35,937 bases of DNA from Alphaproteobacteria bacterium (GCA_026400645.1 JAPLOP010000013.1:1-35937); one strand, 5' to 3'; positions 25,754 through 34,391 are shown, numbered from the stretch's first letter. Notes: generated by a model not told the origin, from the letters alone. Program-made: numbers and translations.

Positions 25754-26692
25754 CTACCAGCGGATAAGGGCAGCACCCCAGGTTATTCCCCCGCCGGGCT
25801 TAATTCTGCCATCATTTGCCGCAGCAACCATCGCCAGCGGGATAGAGGCTGCCGATGTATTGGCGTGCCCCTGAATTGTTAAAACTGTTTTTTCCATGGG
25901 GATTTGGAATCGTGCGGATACGGCTTCGATGATGCGACGATTTGCTTGATGGGGGACAAACCAGTCAATATCACTGACGTCCAGTTTGTTATAGTCCAAG
26001 GCTTTTTCAATGGCTTGACCGATTTTTTCAACGGCGCTTTTAAAGATTTCGCGACCGTCCATCTTCATAAAGCCACGATTATTGGGGGTTTCTATGGAGT
26101 TATCGACATAAAGGCTGTCGTAACCATGACCGTCAGAAAACAAATGCGTTGACAGAATTCCGCCCGAATTATTGTTTTCCTCTGCTGTTAATAAAAGCGC
26201 CCCGGCGCCATCCCCAAAAAGAATACAGGTCGACCTGTCCTGCCAATCCACAATCTTTGAAATCGTTTCCGCACCAATTACAAGAACTTTCTTTGCCTGG
26301 CCGCATCTTATGAAATTATCAGCAACAGCAAGGGCGTACACAAATCCCGAACAAACAGCCTGAACATCAAATGCAAATGCAGTGATTGCCCCTAATTTTG
26401 CCTGAATACGGGTCGCGGTTGCAGGAAGCGGGTGATCTGGCGTCGTGGTTGCCAAAACAATCATATCAACATCAGATGCCGAAACCCCTGCTTTTTCTAG
26501 GGCCGCCATCGCCGCATGATATCCCAAATCAGAACACATTTGATTATCTTCGGCAATATGCCGTTGTTCGATTCCGGTACGCTGGCGGATCCAATCATCA
26601 TTTGTGTCGATCGTTTCTGCAAGGGCAGCATTTGTGACCAATTTTTGGGGAAGATAGCTTCCAAACCCTATTACGCGTGAGGTAAAAATCAC
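25754..26692 (-). CDS. fabH: Beta-ketoacyl-ACP synthase III
   Basis: The 312-aa FabH has catalytic Cys114 in DVQAVCSGFVYAL, the His in FVPHQANRRI and the Asn in QGHANTSAASIPLA. It condenses acetyl-CoA with malonyl-ACP to start fatty-acid elongation. Translation begins at a GTG that shares bases with the plsX stop (TAGTG), a one-base overlap pointing to coupling. The length is typical. Confidence 0.95.
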   Translation of the reverse strand: MIFTSRVIGFGSYLPQKLVTNAALAETIDTNDDWIRQRTGIEQRHIAEDNQMCSDLGYHAAMAALEKAGVSASDVDMIVLATTTPDHPLPATATRIQAKLGAITAFAFDVQAVCSGFVYALAVADNFIRCGQAKKVLVIGAETISKIVDWQDRSTCILFGDGAGALLLTAEENNNSGGILSTHLFSDGHGYDSLYVDNSIETPNNRGFMKMDGREIFKSAVEKIGQAIEKALDYNKLDVSDIDWFVPHQANRRIIEAVSARFQIPMEKTVLTIQGHANTSAASIPLAMVAAANDGRIKPGGGITWGAALIRW

Positions 26693-27729
26693 TATTTGGG
26701 GCCCTTTCCTTCGATATCTATTAAAGCTAACTGTTTTTCTATTTCCTGAATAAAGTCCCGCTTAACCAGATTAATGGCAACCTTAATGGCGTTAGCAAAA
26801 CCAACCGCATTGGCCCCACCATGACTTTTTATGGCCAGACCCTTTAGCCCAAGGAACGGTGCACCATTGTAAAGGCTGGGGTCGATTCGTTGGCGGAATT
26901 GTTCAAATGCACCCTGGGCCAACAAGTACCCAATCTTCCCCCCTATTGAGGATGACAGAGAATTTTTCAAGACATCCCTGAATGATTTTGCTGTGCCCTC
27001 GATCGTTTTTAGGACAACATTTCCGGTAAAGCCATCGGTGACCACAACGTCCGTTGTTCCGGCTGCAATATCGTTACCCTCGATGTATCCATAAAAATTA
27101 TCAGGGATCAGCTTTCGCAAATATACAGCGGCTTCTTGGACGATGGCATTCCCCTTTAGGTCCTCTACGCCCACATTCAAAAGCCCAACGGTTGGCTGGG
27201 CAACCCCCAACTGAAGACGCGCAAAGGCTTCTCCCATTAGGGCAAATTCCACCAGATTTTCCGGCGAGCAGTCGATGTTCGCGCCAAGGTCAAGGACAAC
27301 GCTGCGCCCTCTTGATGTGGGAAATATACCTGTAATGGCTGGTCTGTCGACATCCTCCAAGGTTTTAAGCATAACCTTGGAAAGGGCCATATAGGCCCCC
27401 GTATTACCCCCGGAAACAACCGCATTCGCCTTGCCACTAACAACAGCATCGACAGCCATTCCCATGTTTGTTTTTTTGCCTAATCGAACCGCTGATGCGG
27501 GGCGTGTTTCGCTTGTGATGATTGAATCAGCATGGATAATTTTTGAAATATCAGCAAGATTTGGGTAGAGCTTAATCTGCGCTTCAATTAAATCAAAGTT
27601 ACCATAAAACAAATAATCGATGCCATGCTCATCCAGGGAATAATCAGACAAAGCTAAACTGGCCCCCTTGATCACAACGGCTGGGCCAAAATCGCCGCCC
27701 ATGGCATCAATCGCTAGTGTTACTCTCAT
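26692..27729 (-). CDS. plsX: Phosphate acyltransferase PlsX
   Basis: The 345-aa product begins MRVTLAIDAMGGDFGPAVVI. It carries the PlsX motifs VSGGNTGAYMALSKVML, VLDLGAN, DVVVTDGFTGNVVLKTIEG and FLGLKGLAIKSHGGAN. It makes acyl-phosphate from acyl-ACP for the PlsY route into phospholipids. The ATG at 27729 matches the family N-terminus; a TTG two codons upstream (27735) is less likely. It lies 31 bp after rpmF. Confidence 0.95.
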   Translation of the reverse strand: MRVTLAIDAMGGDFGPAVVIKGASLALSDYSLDEHGIDYLFYGNFDLIEAQIKLYPNLADISKIIHADSIITSETRPASAVRLGKKTNMGMAVDAVVSGKANAVVSGGNTGAYMALSKVMLKTLEDVDRPAITGIFPTSRGRSVVLDLGANIDCSPENLVEFALMGEAFARLQLGVAQPTVGLLNVGVEDLKGNAIVQEAAVYLRKLIPDNFYGYIEGNDIAAGTTDVVVTDGFTGNVVLKTIEGTAKSFRDVLKNSLSSSIGGKIGYLLAQGAFEQFRQRIDPSLYNGAPFLGLKGLAIKSHGGANAVGFANAIKVAINLVKRDFIQEIEKQLALIDIEGKGPK

Positions 27730-27760
27730 ACTCAATCCGCCAACTCATCTCTAGATCAGA

Positions 27761-27958
27761 CTACTCAACCTCTGATATGTCTGATTTTGTTTTGAAAACT
27801 TGGCGACCGTTGTAATGTCCACAGGATTGGCAAACATGATGGGGCAATTTCTGTGTCCCGCAATTTGAACACTCTGCTGTATTGATGGACTTTAAATGGT
27901 CATGAGAACGACGCATACCTTGTCTTGATTTCGATGTTTTTTTCTTTGGAACAGCCAT
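27761..27958 (-). CDS. rpmF: 50S ribosomal protein L32
   Basis: The 65-aa product starts [20 protein letters not shown], followed by a zinc ribbon with ECSNCG and CQSCG. It is the first gene of the rpmF-plsX-fabH-ihfA-HIT unit, the classical bacterial pairing of L32 with phospholipid and fatty-acid genes. Upstream on the - strand TTGATA occurs about 60 bp before the ATG, a possible -35, but its -10 is unclear. Confidence 0.97.
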   Translation of the reverse strand: MAVPKKKTSKSRQGMRRSHDHLKSINTAECSNCGTQKLPHHVCQSCGHYNGRQVFKTKSDISEVE

Positions 27959-28159
27959 TTTACAAACTCACTTAATGAATGAAAATATTTTTAATGTATA
28001 TGATGAAGCCTATATCAACCACCTTTAAGAATCAAGGATATAGTGTCGCTTTGGGTGAGTCTCATTTGGTGCGAACCCGTGCAGTACAGTTTATTCTTGC
28101 TTGCTGTGAAAATGTGCTTATATAATTAAAAACATATCTTTTATTTTGGAAGCGTTCTC

Positions 28160-29332
28160 GTGAGTTTTAGCCTGTTTAAAAGCCTGCCTGTCCAATTGAT
28201 ACTATGCCTGGTTGGTGGATTATTTTTGGGGGAGCACCTCAATAATGATACGATCAATATTCTTTATACAATAAGCTGCCTATTAAAAGAAATTTTAATG
28301 TTTGCGCTGCCGGTTATTATTTTCAGCTATTTGTTTGCTGCATTGCTGGCTTTTGAAAAACAGGCCCCGCTTCTTATTCTGACGATGTTGGTTTTGGTGA
28401 CTATTTCCAATGCCCTAACCGCCTTGGCAGCCTATGGGGCTATGGCAGCAGCAGCACCATTTCTTGTTGGAACGGCCGTACAAATGATGGCTGCAGGCCC
28501 GGAATCGATTCATTCGCTTTTCGCGCTTAACCTGCCAACGATGCCACCCGAAAATGCCATGATTGGCGGGCTTTTGATGGGGCTGATCACAAACGCATTT
28601 AGGGGCAATCAGAAATCTGACTGTATCAAACAAATGGCATTCAAATTGCGGGATGGATCGACCTTTGGGTTGCAGAAATTGTTTATACCTTTGCTTCCGC
28701 TTTATGTGTTGGGATTTGTTCTGAAGCTGGATCGGGATGGTTCGCTTGGGACGCTGATTCAACATTTTGGTCGAATTTTTGTTGTGGAGTGCGTTGTGAT
28801 TGTTGCATACGTGGTCCTGATGTATGCTATCGCTGCAAAATTCAACTGGTCCGCCTTTGCCCGTTATATCAAGGAAATGCTGCCTGCAGGCTTAACCGGG
28901 TTTAGTACCATGTCCAGCGCTGCCACAATGCCCGTAACATTGGCTGCAACCGAAAAAAATCTGAATGATCGGGAATATGCCGATTTCGTCATTCCAACGA
29001 CTGTGAATATTCACCTTATTGGGGACGGCATTAGTATTGCCATTATCGCGTTGGCGTTGTTGCTTTTGTCTGGGCAGGGGCTGCCAAATTTCACAACATA
29101 CCTTGTTTTTACTGTTTATTACTGCCTTGCTAAGTTTTCAGTTGCCGGCGTTCCGGGTGGGGGCGTATTTGTGGCCCTTCCTGTTATTCTGAAATATTTG
29201 GAGCTGTCACCAGAGACTGCAACCATGTTGACAACCGTTTATGTTTTACAAGACCCCATCATCACCGCAACAAACGTTATGGGGAATGGAGCCTTTGCCA
29301 TCATCACGAAACGGTGGCTGCATTCAAAGTAA
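28160..29332 (+). CDS. Dicarboxylate/amino acid:cation symporter (DAACS family)
   Basis: The 390-aa product is hydrophobic with about eight membrane spans plus re-entrant loops. Family signs are the serine-containing loop MSSAATMPVTLAATEK and VIPTTVNIHLIGDGIS, then FSVAGVPGGGVFVALPVIL and YVLQDPIITATNVMGNGA. These transporters bring in glutamate, aspartate or C4-dicarboxylates with sodium or protons, a common nutrient route for intracellular bacteria; the substrate cannot be fixed from sequence. It begins with GTG 28160, preceded by GGA at 9 nt. It is divergent from rpmF. Confidence 0.92.
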   Translation: MSFSLFKSLPVQLILCLVGGLFLGEHLNNDTINILYTISCLLKEILMFALPVIIFSYLFAALLAFEKQAPLLILTMLVLVTISNALTALAAYGAMAAAAPFLVGTAVQMMAAGPESIHSLFALNLPTMPPENAMIGGLLMGLITNAFRGNQKSDCIKQMAFKLRDGSTFGLQKLFIPLLPLYVLGFVLKLDRDGSLGTLIQHFGRIFVVECVVIVAYVVLMYAIAAKFNWSAFARYIKEMLPAGLTGFSTMSSAATMPVTLAATEKNLNDREYADFVIPTTVNIHLIGDGISIAIIALALLLLSGQGLPNFTTYLVFTVYYCLAKFSVAGVPGGGVFVALPVILKYLELSPETATMLTTVYVLQDPIITATNVMGNGAFAIITKRWLHSK

Positions 29333-29349
29333 TATCATTTATGGGAATG

Positions 29350-29455
29350 ATTAGTGAGTTATTTGGATTGCTTCCTCGGGCTTCGCCCTCATCGCAGTGA
29401 CGTCGTCATGGCGAACGAACGAAGTGAAGTGTGGCAATCCAGGAAACCCACTAAT
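29350..29455. repeat. Dispersed palindromic repeat family A, copy 4 (long form)
   Basis: The long form has outer arms ATTAGTGAG (29350-29358) and CCCACTAAT (29447-29455) outside the usual TGGATTG / CAATCCAGG arms. The core is partly changed (CAGTGACGTCGTCATGGCG). The arms and the following AATTTGTGCAAG are shared with copy 7 (30519-30632), showing that the mobile or amplified unit is larger than the hairpin. Confidence 0.8.
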
Positions 29456-29626
29456 AATTTGTGCAAGTAGAGTCTAAGGATCACATGCGGCCTTTCAAAT
29501 TTTGTTGTGGATCTTAACGGAATATTAAGAAAGATTTGCTATGTTGATAATAGAGGGCAACGATGTTCTCCCCCGTTTGACCCGATGGGTTGGACGGTCT
29601 TATCAACAAAAGAAAGGTAATTTGTT

Positions 29627-29952
29627 ATGTTTAAGGAAAAAATCTCCAAGAAAATAGTGATAATGAGTTTGGTTGTGGGGGGGGGTTAGTCTCCGCAGGC
29701 AGTACGGCATACGCCGGCATGTGCCGAGACCTTTGCGCTACCGACACAGGGCAATCCTATTTCGGGGCTCCTTCCATCATCTCCGGCGCTGTTTCCAGCA
29801 GTAGTTGTTGTGAAGCGCGGTGTGTGGGCGTCATACAGAAGTCCCCGGTGGTTCGAAATGCACTCACGAATGGCGGCGCGTTAGCATACGCCCCGGAAAT
29901 TGTGCCACCACTACCAGCGGTGAATGCCACCGCTGTACTAGGCGTATCATAA
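29627..29952 (+). pseudogene. Cys-containing small exported protein interrupted at a G9 tract
   Basis: ATG 29627 with AAAGG upstream encodes MFKEKISKKIVIMSLVVGG, the first part of a signal peptide. It then meets TAG directly after a run of nine G (29677-29685). In another frame the signal continues LVSAGSTAYAG, cleavage after AYA, and a mature chain follows with CRDLC and SSSCCEARC, ending at TAA 29952. A run of 7 or 10 G would give one protein of about 107 aa. A poly-G tract inside a signal peptide is a classical phase-variation arrangement. No family is recognised. Pseudogene or off-phase gene cannot be separated from one sequence. Confidence 0.62.
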
Positions 29953-30008
29953 TAGGTAATCCGATTCCGACGTAAAAACCTTCAAAACCTCGTGTTTTCC
30001 TAGGTAAT

Positions 30009-30083
30009 CCTGGATTGCTCAAAGCTTACGCTCCTTCCAATGACGTCTTTGCGATGAGGGCGAAGCCCATTGAGCAATCCAGG
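30009..30083. repeat. Dispersed palindromic repeat family A, copy 5
   Basis: It runs from CCTGGATTGCTCAA to TTGAGCAATCCAGG with centre CCAATGACGTCTTTGCGATG. The arms carry TTGC rather than TGGCC, the variant also seen in part of copies 4 and 7. Confidence 0.8.
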
Positions 30084-30140
30084 CCTTAAAAACACTAGGC
30101 CCAATAAGGCTTTTTAGGGATTCTTACGTTGAGCTCATGC

Positions 30141-30205
30141 CATTTCCATAAATTATACCATTTTCATAAATTATACCATTTTCATGAATAATCAATCAAT
30201 CAATC
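30141..30205. repeat. Tandem 18-bp repeat (three units) followed by short AATC repeats
   Basis: Units are CATTTCCATAAATTATAC (30141-30158), CATTTTCATAAATTATAC (30159-30176) and CATTTTCATGAATAATCA (30177-30194), then AATC repeated about four times. A single inverted copy of the unit is found at about 30496-30515, on the far side of the MITE-like element. Confidence 0.8.
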
Positions 30206-30213
30206 GTTCAGGC

Positions 30214-30292
30214 CCTGGATGGTCCCATCGGACTTCGCCCTCCTCGTACAGGGCGTCATGGCGAACGAACGAAGAGAGTGTGGCCATCCAGG
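30214..30292. repeat. Dispersed palindromic repeat family A, copy 6
   Basis: It runs from CCTGGATGGTCCCATC to GTGGCCATCCAGG, with the right arm CGAACGAACGAAGAGAGTG. It is copy 2 in the opposite orientation, including the flanking AATCGTTCAGGC. The core has lost part of the perfect palindrome (GTACAGGGCGTCATGGCG). Confidence 0.85.
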
Positions 30293-30304
30293 AAACACTG
30301 ATCT

Positions 30305-30492
30305 AACCTGAGTTCGACGTAAAAAGCTAATAAAACCCAGACAAAAGCAAGTTTCCCTATGGCTTGACCATAGGGTCCAGAGAAAAAAAACGACCATTGT
30401 GAGCTGGGGCAACCTATAGGTTTCCCCGGTCAAGCCGGAGGAAAACTACGGTGGGTCTTGTTTTGATATGGCTCTTATATCGAACTCAGGTT
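30305..30492. mobile_element. MITE-like inverted-repeat element
   Basis: The element has terminal inverted repeats AACCTGAGTTCGA (30305-30317) and TCGAACTCAGGTT (30480-30492) around 162 bp with no coding capacity. Internally a second palindrome, CCCTATGGCTTGACCATAGG paired with CCCCGGTCAAGCCGG, resembles family B at 34482-34551. A partial terminal motif GCTGAGTTCGATGTAA recurs alone at 16326-16341 beside family A copy 2. No transposase is encoded, so mobilisation would need a partner elsewhere. Confidence 0.6.
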
Positions 30493-30518
30493 GATCTATA
30501 ATTCATGAAAATGGTATT

Positions 30519-30632
30519 ATTAGTGAGTTTCCTGGATGGCCACGCTTCACTCCGCTCACTCGCCATGACGGCGTCATTGCGAGTCCCTGAAAGCGAAGCG
30601 AAAGGGCGAAGCAATCCAGGAAACCCACTAAT
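30519..30632. repeat. Dispersed palindromic repeat family A, copy 7 (long form)
   Basis: Outer arms are ATTAGTGAGTTTCCTGGAT and ATCCAGGAAACCCACTAAT. The left half is TGGCCACG-type and the right half GCAATCC-type, with extra GAGTCCCTGAAAGCGAAGCG in the right arm, so it looks like a hybrid of two sub-variants. It ends about 30 bp before the tssG stop. Confidence 0.82.
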
Positions 30633-30660
30633 AATTTGTGCAAGTGGTATTACCCCAATC

Positions 30661-31707
30661 TCAGGTTAAGTTAATCCTTACAACCAGGTCACGTTCCGAA
30701 ACTTTGCTTGCGGCCAACCATGTGTTATACCCAAGGGCAAAACCACGATTCAACCGCACCGGCTTGGCATCAAATCGATTTAACACAAGGCAAACAGAGA
30801 TACCAATTCCAAGCCCAGCATACAAAAATGATAGATCCTTTAAACGATCGAATGGTGTTGGATCGATGGCAGCCAGGGCGGTTTTAAGGGGCAAGAAATC
30901 GCAAAACCTTCCCCACGACAACGGCCCCATCGTCAAGGTCACGCCAGCCCCCTGGTCCCAACATTTCTGCCCCAGGATCGTTGTTTTTCCAAGGGCATTG
31001 AATTTCCCCCGTCGACCAAGGGTGCTGACCTCGCTTGGATTAACCTCTCTCCATTGGCCCCGGAATTGAGTCAAACTTACCGGAACCTTGAAAAAGCTTT
31101 GAATCAGCTGAACCAACCCGGCGGCCGAATGGGATCGTTTCCACAAAAGATCATGATAAGACAGCAAGGTATCTTGTTCTAGACCGCCTGCCTTAAGCAC
31201 GCCCGCCTGTTGCATACCACACAGGCTTAGGATCGCCTTTCCCATGGCTGTATTGTCTGATGTTTTATTCATCAGGGTCGGATTGATAACACGCCGCAGT
31301 CGGTACCAAAGCGATGCAAACCGATGATTAAAAATATCCAAAAAATCCCGAAAAGCAGTATCTTTTTGGCGGGTCCGTTGAATGACACTTTCCGTATAGG
31401 GCGTTGGAAGCGGTCCTTGGATCCCCGCGATGCTCAGGAAATTTATCCAAAAAGCCGGATTTTTTCCATCCTCGACCTGGGCTGAATGAACTTCGCTGAT
31501 CGGAACCGACAAACTAACATAGGATTTAATTCGAACGGCTTCCAGGGTTGGGTTGTTACCCTCCCCCAATGGAACGACAATCTTTGCATCCGTATTTAGC
31601 GCAGCCTGTTCCAGCAAGCTAACGGCCTGGTAAAAATCAAATTCGTATGCACGTTGTTCCAAACTCTCCTTTACAGGGGGGTTTTCTCGCCAGGTAAGGG
31701 CTGCCAT
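30661..31707 (-). CDS. tssG: Type VI secretion baseplate subunit TssG
   Basis: The 348-aa product has the TssG N-terminus YEFDFYQAVSLLEQ, then VRIKSYVSLSVP, IQGPLPTPYTESVI and FLDIFNHRFASLWYRLRR. The C-terminal half has LGQKCWDQGAGVTLTMGPL and FLPLKTAL. TssG forms the baseplate wedge with TssF (two) and TssK. The gene starts inside the last 37 bp of tssF, so translation is coupled. No other T6SS gene is in the window; downstream is a repeat island. The length is normal and all regions are present, which suggests function. Confidence 0.93.
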   Translation of the reverse strand: MAALTWRENPPVKESLEQRAYEFDFYQAVSLLEQAALNTDAKIVVPLGEGNNPTLEAVRIKSYVSLSVPISEVHSAQVEDGKNPAFWINFLSIAGIQGPLPTPYTESVIQRTRQKDTAFRDFLDIFNHRFASLWYRLRRVINPTLMNKTSDNTAMGKAILSLCGMQQAGVLKAGGLEQDTLLSYHDLLWKRSHSAAGLVQLIQSFFKVPVSLTQFRGQWREVNPSEVSTLGRRGKFNALGKTTILGQKCWDQGAGVTLTMGPLSWGRFCDFLPLKTALAAIDPTPFDRLKDLSFLYAGLGIGISVCLVLNRFDAKPVRLNRGFALGYNTWLAASKVSERDLVVRINLT

Positions 31708-33572
31708 TTCATTCTCTCTTCTTGTTGTGAATTATTTTTCAAAATGACCTCGACAAAGGAATTAATGGATACGTTCAGGGCAAAATAATGACGCAATATT
31801 GACGCCAACATCACCCCTGAATCGCCACGCGGCATCTGATTGCTTGCCTCCAACGTAACCTGAGTCCCATTGACAAATCCGCGCCACCCTTCCTTGCCAA
31901 AGCGGTGGGTTACCTGGGTCGTTTTAAGGGCCACAATATGATCAATTTCTTTGAGTCGATGGGTATTGGATGACCCAACATACAGCTTTAATGTTTGTTT
32001 CAGATGCCGCAAGGCCCGGTCCCCACCTGTCAGGGACAAATGATTAACTGCCAGCTGTGACACCAGTCGCCATAACGTTTCCCCATCCACCGGTGAATAA
32101 ACTTGGGAGGTTGGCTTATCCAAGCAAACAATGCGGGTGACGGGGGTGGCAGCCTCAATCTGCAAAAGCGCCCCTTGGGGGAGTTGTTCCGCCAAAAACC
32201 GGTTTGTGCATAACGTTTGGGCATAGACAATCTGCTGCGGGGGCAGGGTATAATTATACTGCAAATCAACAAATGACAGATCGATATCCATCCCTGGAAT
32301 TCCACGCTCCCCGGATGGGGTCCGTTTGGCCATCCAATAAACGGCATCCGTGTCCGACGCAGACAGGCTGGCCTGTTCTGATGAATAATAGGGGAAGATT
32401 TCACTGGGTTCCTTTTTCCCCTCGTCAGCGGCCGATACCTTGATGATGCTGTGAATTTCGGTGGTTCGATCGCGGCGTTGATCGGGAACCAGGCGATAGG
32501 AAACTTTTCGTTTATCCAGGCGCAAGGGATCGGTAATTTTGCGAAATAAATTAATGATTGGGGTGCATCCCAACAGAAAATTGGATGGGGACAGGTTTTG
32601 TTGTAATAGGTTGCCACCATCATTAATGGAAATCAGGATATCAATTTCTTTTAACCCGTCTGTTGCTTTTCCGCCCATGGCATCAAGGCCACGATTTAAG
32701 TTTAAGATCGAAAAAAACATAAACTTATCGGGAAAATGGAAATATTCTTGCAACAACTGATAGGCATGAATCGAATGCTTTGACAGGGGGAGGGCAGCTT
32801 CAGCCCGATCGAACCCATCTGCATGCAGGGAATCTTTGGGTAACGAATGGGCTACCTGGTCCCCGGGCTTAGCCAGAAACACATGTGGATGCTTTTGGGC
32901 AAAAAGATTTTCATAAATAAGCGAACTGAGCATCGCATTGCCGCGGATGTGCAGTTGCAGCGCCTCCAGCGACAGCGCGGATAAATCCAACGATTTGCTT
33001 TCGATGTGCAGGCGTAAAAACCATCCGTCCGCACTATAAAGCAATTTTTGTTCGTAATCGCCCACTTGGTATTTGATATCATAATCCTGGCGCCGGACAA
33101 GGTCGACGCTTTTGATTTTTAGGGGCCACAACGTCACGGGATACACGGTTTGAAAGCGGCAGGTTATCCCCTCGCTTGCTTGCGCAACAAGCGTTGTTCC
33201 TTTGGGGACGGCATTCCCCCCTGTCATTTTGGCTTTTGCCGTGTCGGCCTGAAAATGCGCAATTGTCATCGATGGAATGGGCGTAATCAAATGGGGATAC
33301 AGAACCTCTAATAATGAGGATGCAATTTGTGGCAAAGCATCGTCGATCTTTTGATTCAATCGCGCCGCTAAAAAGGCAAACGATTCCAGCAGGCGTTCCG
33401 TGTGGGGGTCGGGCGATTCTTTGTCGTTGAGTTCCAGGCGACGGGCAACCTTTGGGTATTCCTTGGCAAAAACGCCACCAGCATTTCGCAGATAGTGCAA
33501 TTCATTGCTGTAATAACCCAGAAAGCGGTCTTTTTCGTTATCTTGGGCATTTGACACGGGAGAATTCCACAT
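31671..33572 (-). CDS. tssF: Type VI secretion baseplate subunit TssF
   Basis: The 633-aa product has the TssF hallmark YYSNELHYLRNAGGVFAKEY near the N-terminus, then RLLESFAFLAARLNQKIDD and LLEVLYPHLITPIPSM. Later it has FSILNLNRGLDAM and CTPIINLFRKITDPLRLD, the conserved CTPIINLF segment of the family. It forms the baseplate with TssG. It is the upstream gene of a two-gene unit; the 5' side is a divergent beta-barrel gene. No ribosome site is obvious before ATG 33572, and a start slightly downstream is possible. The reading frame is intact. Confidence 0.94.
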   Translation of the reverse strand: MWNSPVSNAQDNEKDRFLGYYSNELHYLRNAGGVFAKEYPKVARRLELNDKESPDPHTERLLESFAFLAARLNQKIDDALPQIASSLLEVLYPHLITPIPSMTIAHFQADTAKAKMTGGNAVPKGTTLVAQASEGITCRFQTVYPVTLWPLKIKSVDLVRRQDYDIKYQVGDYEQKLLYSADGWFLRLHIESKSLDLSALSLEALQLHIRGNAMLSSLIYENLFAQKHPHVFLAKPGDQVAHSLPKDSLHADGFDRAEAALPLSKHSIHAYQLLQEYFHFPDKFMFFSILNLNRGLDAMGGKATDGLKEIDILISINDGGNLLQQNLSPSNFLLGCTPIINLFRKITDPLRLDKRKVSYRLVPDQRRDRTTEIHSIIKVSAADEGKKEPSEIFPYYSSEQASLSASDTDAVYWMAKRTPSGERGIPGMDIDLSFVDLQYNYTLPPQQIVYAQTLCTNRFLAEQLPQGALLQIEAATPVTRIVCLDKPTSQVYSPVDGETLWRLVSQLAVNHLSLTGGDRALRHLKQTLKLYVGSSNTHRLKEIDHIVALKTTQVTHRFGKEGWRGFVNGTQVTLEASNQMPRGDSGVMLASILRHYFALNVSINSFVEVILKNNSQQEERMKWQPLPGEKTPL

Positions 33573-33713
33573 TTCGAAACATTTATTAAAATTATAGTGA
33601 ATTTAAGATTTTTAACCAACAGATATTGTGTGGGGTTAGACAAGACCGTTGACGGATCCCAGATGGAATACTAAAGTTTGACATTATATTTTATTATTTT
33701 TTCAGGGATCGTT

Positions 33714-34391
33714 ATGAAATTTCAAAAGTTTTTATATGGGGCGCTTCTTCTTGGGTCTGGCATAGCGCCAGCAACGGCAAAAATCGGGGGTTTTTATGTT
33801 GGTGCCCATGTTGGTGCAGAGGCACTGCAAGGAACGCACACCTATTCAAATGGTATCGGATCAAGTGGAAAACAAAAAGTCAGCGCATTTGGATACTTGG
33901 CTGGTCTTAGCGTTGGCTATTTAAAGCAGCTTCAAGCATCGCCAATGGTTTTTGGTGGAGAGATTTACGGCAGCATGGCCGGGCCAAAGGCAAAAAAGAA
34001 CCTGCAAATCGTGGATGGCCCGATCGAGGGGAGCGCCACATTAAGCCACAAATATTCAATCGGGGGTGCTGTTATGGCCGGTGCTGCCATCAACCCAAAG
34101 ATTTTAATGTATACAAAATTGGGGTATGAAATCGATAAGATAGCCATGGATTATACGTTTCCAACACAACCGACAGAAAAATATACAAAATCCTCGACGA
34201 CTTACATCCCGGGGGCGGGCGTTCTGTATACGGTATCGCCATCTTTGTTGATTGGCGCAGAATACGGATATGCCATCATAAAAAAGATGCAGCCCCGCAA
34301 AGATGCCGTCGCGATCAATGGTGCAAGCCGGGGGTATTCGTTTTCTCCCGTTGCGCAGCGCGTCACCATTAAGGCCATTTACATGTTTTAG
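33714..34391 (+). CDS. Outer-membrane beta-barrel protein (OmpA/OMP_b-brl-like)
   Basis: The 225-aa product has a signal peptide (MKFQKFLYGALLLGSGIAPA, cleavage near ATA-K). Alternating polar/apolar strands typical of an eight-stranded barrel follow: GGFYVGAHVGAEALQG, FGYLAGLSVGYLKQL, ILMYTKLGYEIDKIAMDYTF and LLIGAEYGYAIIKK. The last residues VTIKAIYMF end in Phe, as BAM substrates do. The ATG at 33714 has AGGG 8 nt upstream; the in-frame ATG-like start at 33678 would precede the signal. Similar proteins are surface antigens in Rickettsiales and relatives. It is divergent from tssF. Confidence 0.85.
   Translation: MKFQKFLYGALLLGSGIAPATAKIGGFYVGAHVGAEALQGTHTYSNGIGSSGKQKVSAFGYLAGLSVGYLKQLQASPMVFGGEIYGSMAGPKAKKNLQIVDGPIEGSATLSHKYSIGGAVMAGAAINPKILMYTKLGYEIDKIAMDYTFPTQPTEKYTKSSTTYIPGAGVLYTVSPSLLIGAEYGYAIIKKMQPRKDAVAINGASRGYSFSPVAQRVTIKAIYMF

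Noticed and set aside
28040-28100. tRNA-like stretch upstream of the symporter gene
   Set aside because: I could not fold a cloverleaf with a proper T-arm and acceptor stem.
30141-30205. Possible CRISPR-like array
   Set aside because: The 18-bp units abut directly with no spacers, so this is a simple tandem repeat.
30638-31069. 143-codon + strand frame opposite tssG
   Set aside because: It is the shadow of a conserved gene; Arg/Pro-rich with no start signal.
32030-32623. 197-codon - strand frame inside tssF
   Set aside because: It lies in a second frame of the same strand as tssF; composition is Pro/Trp/Cys-rich noise, and tssF homology covers the region.
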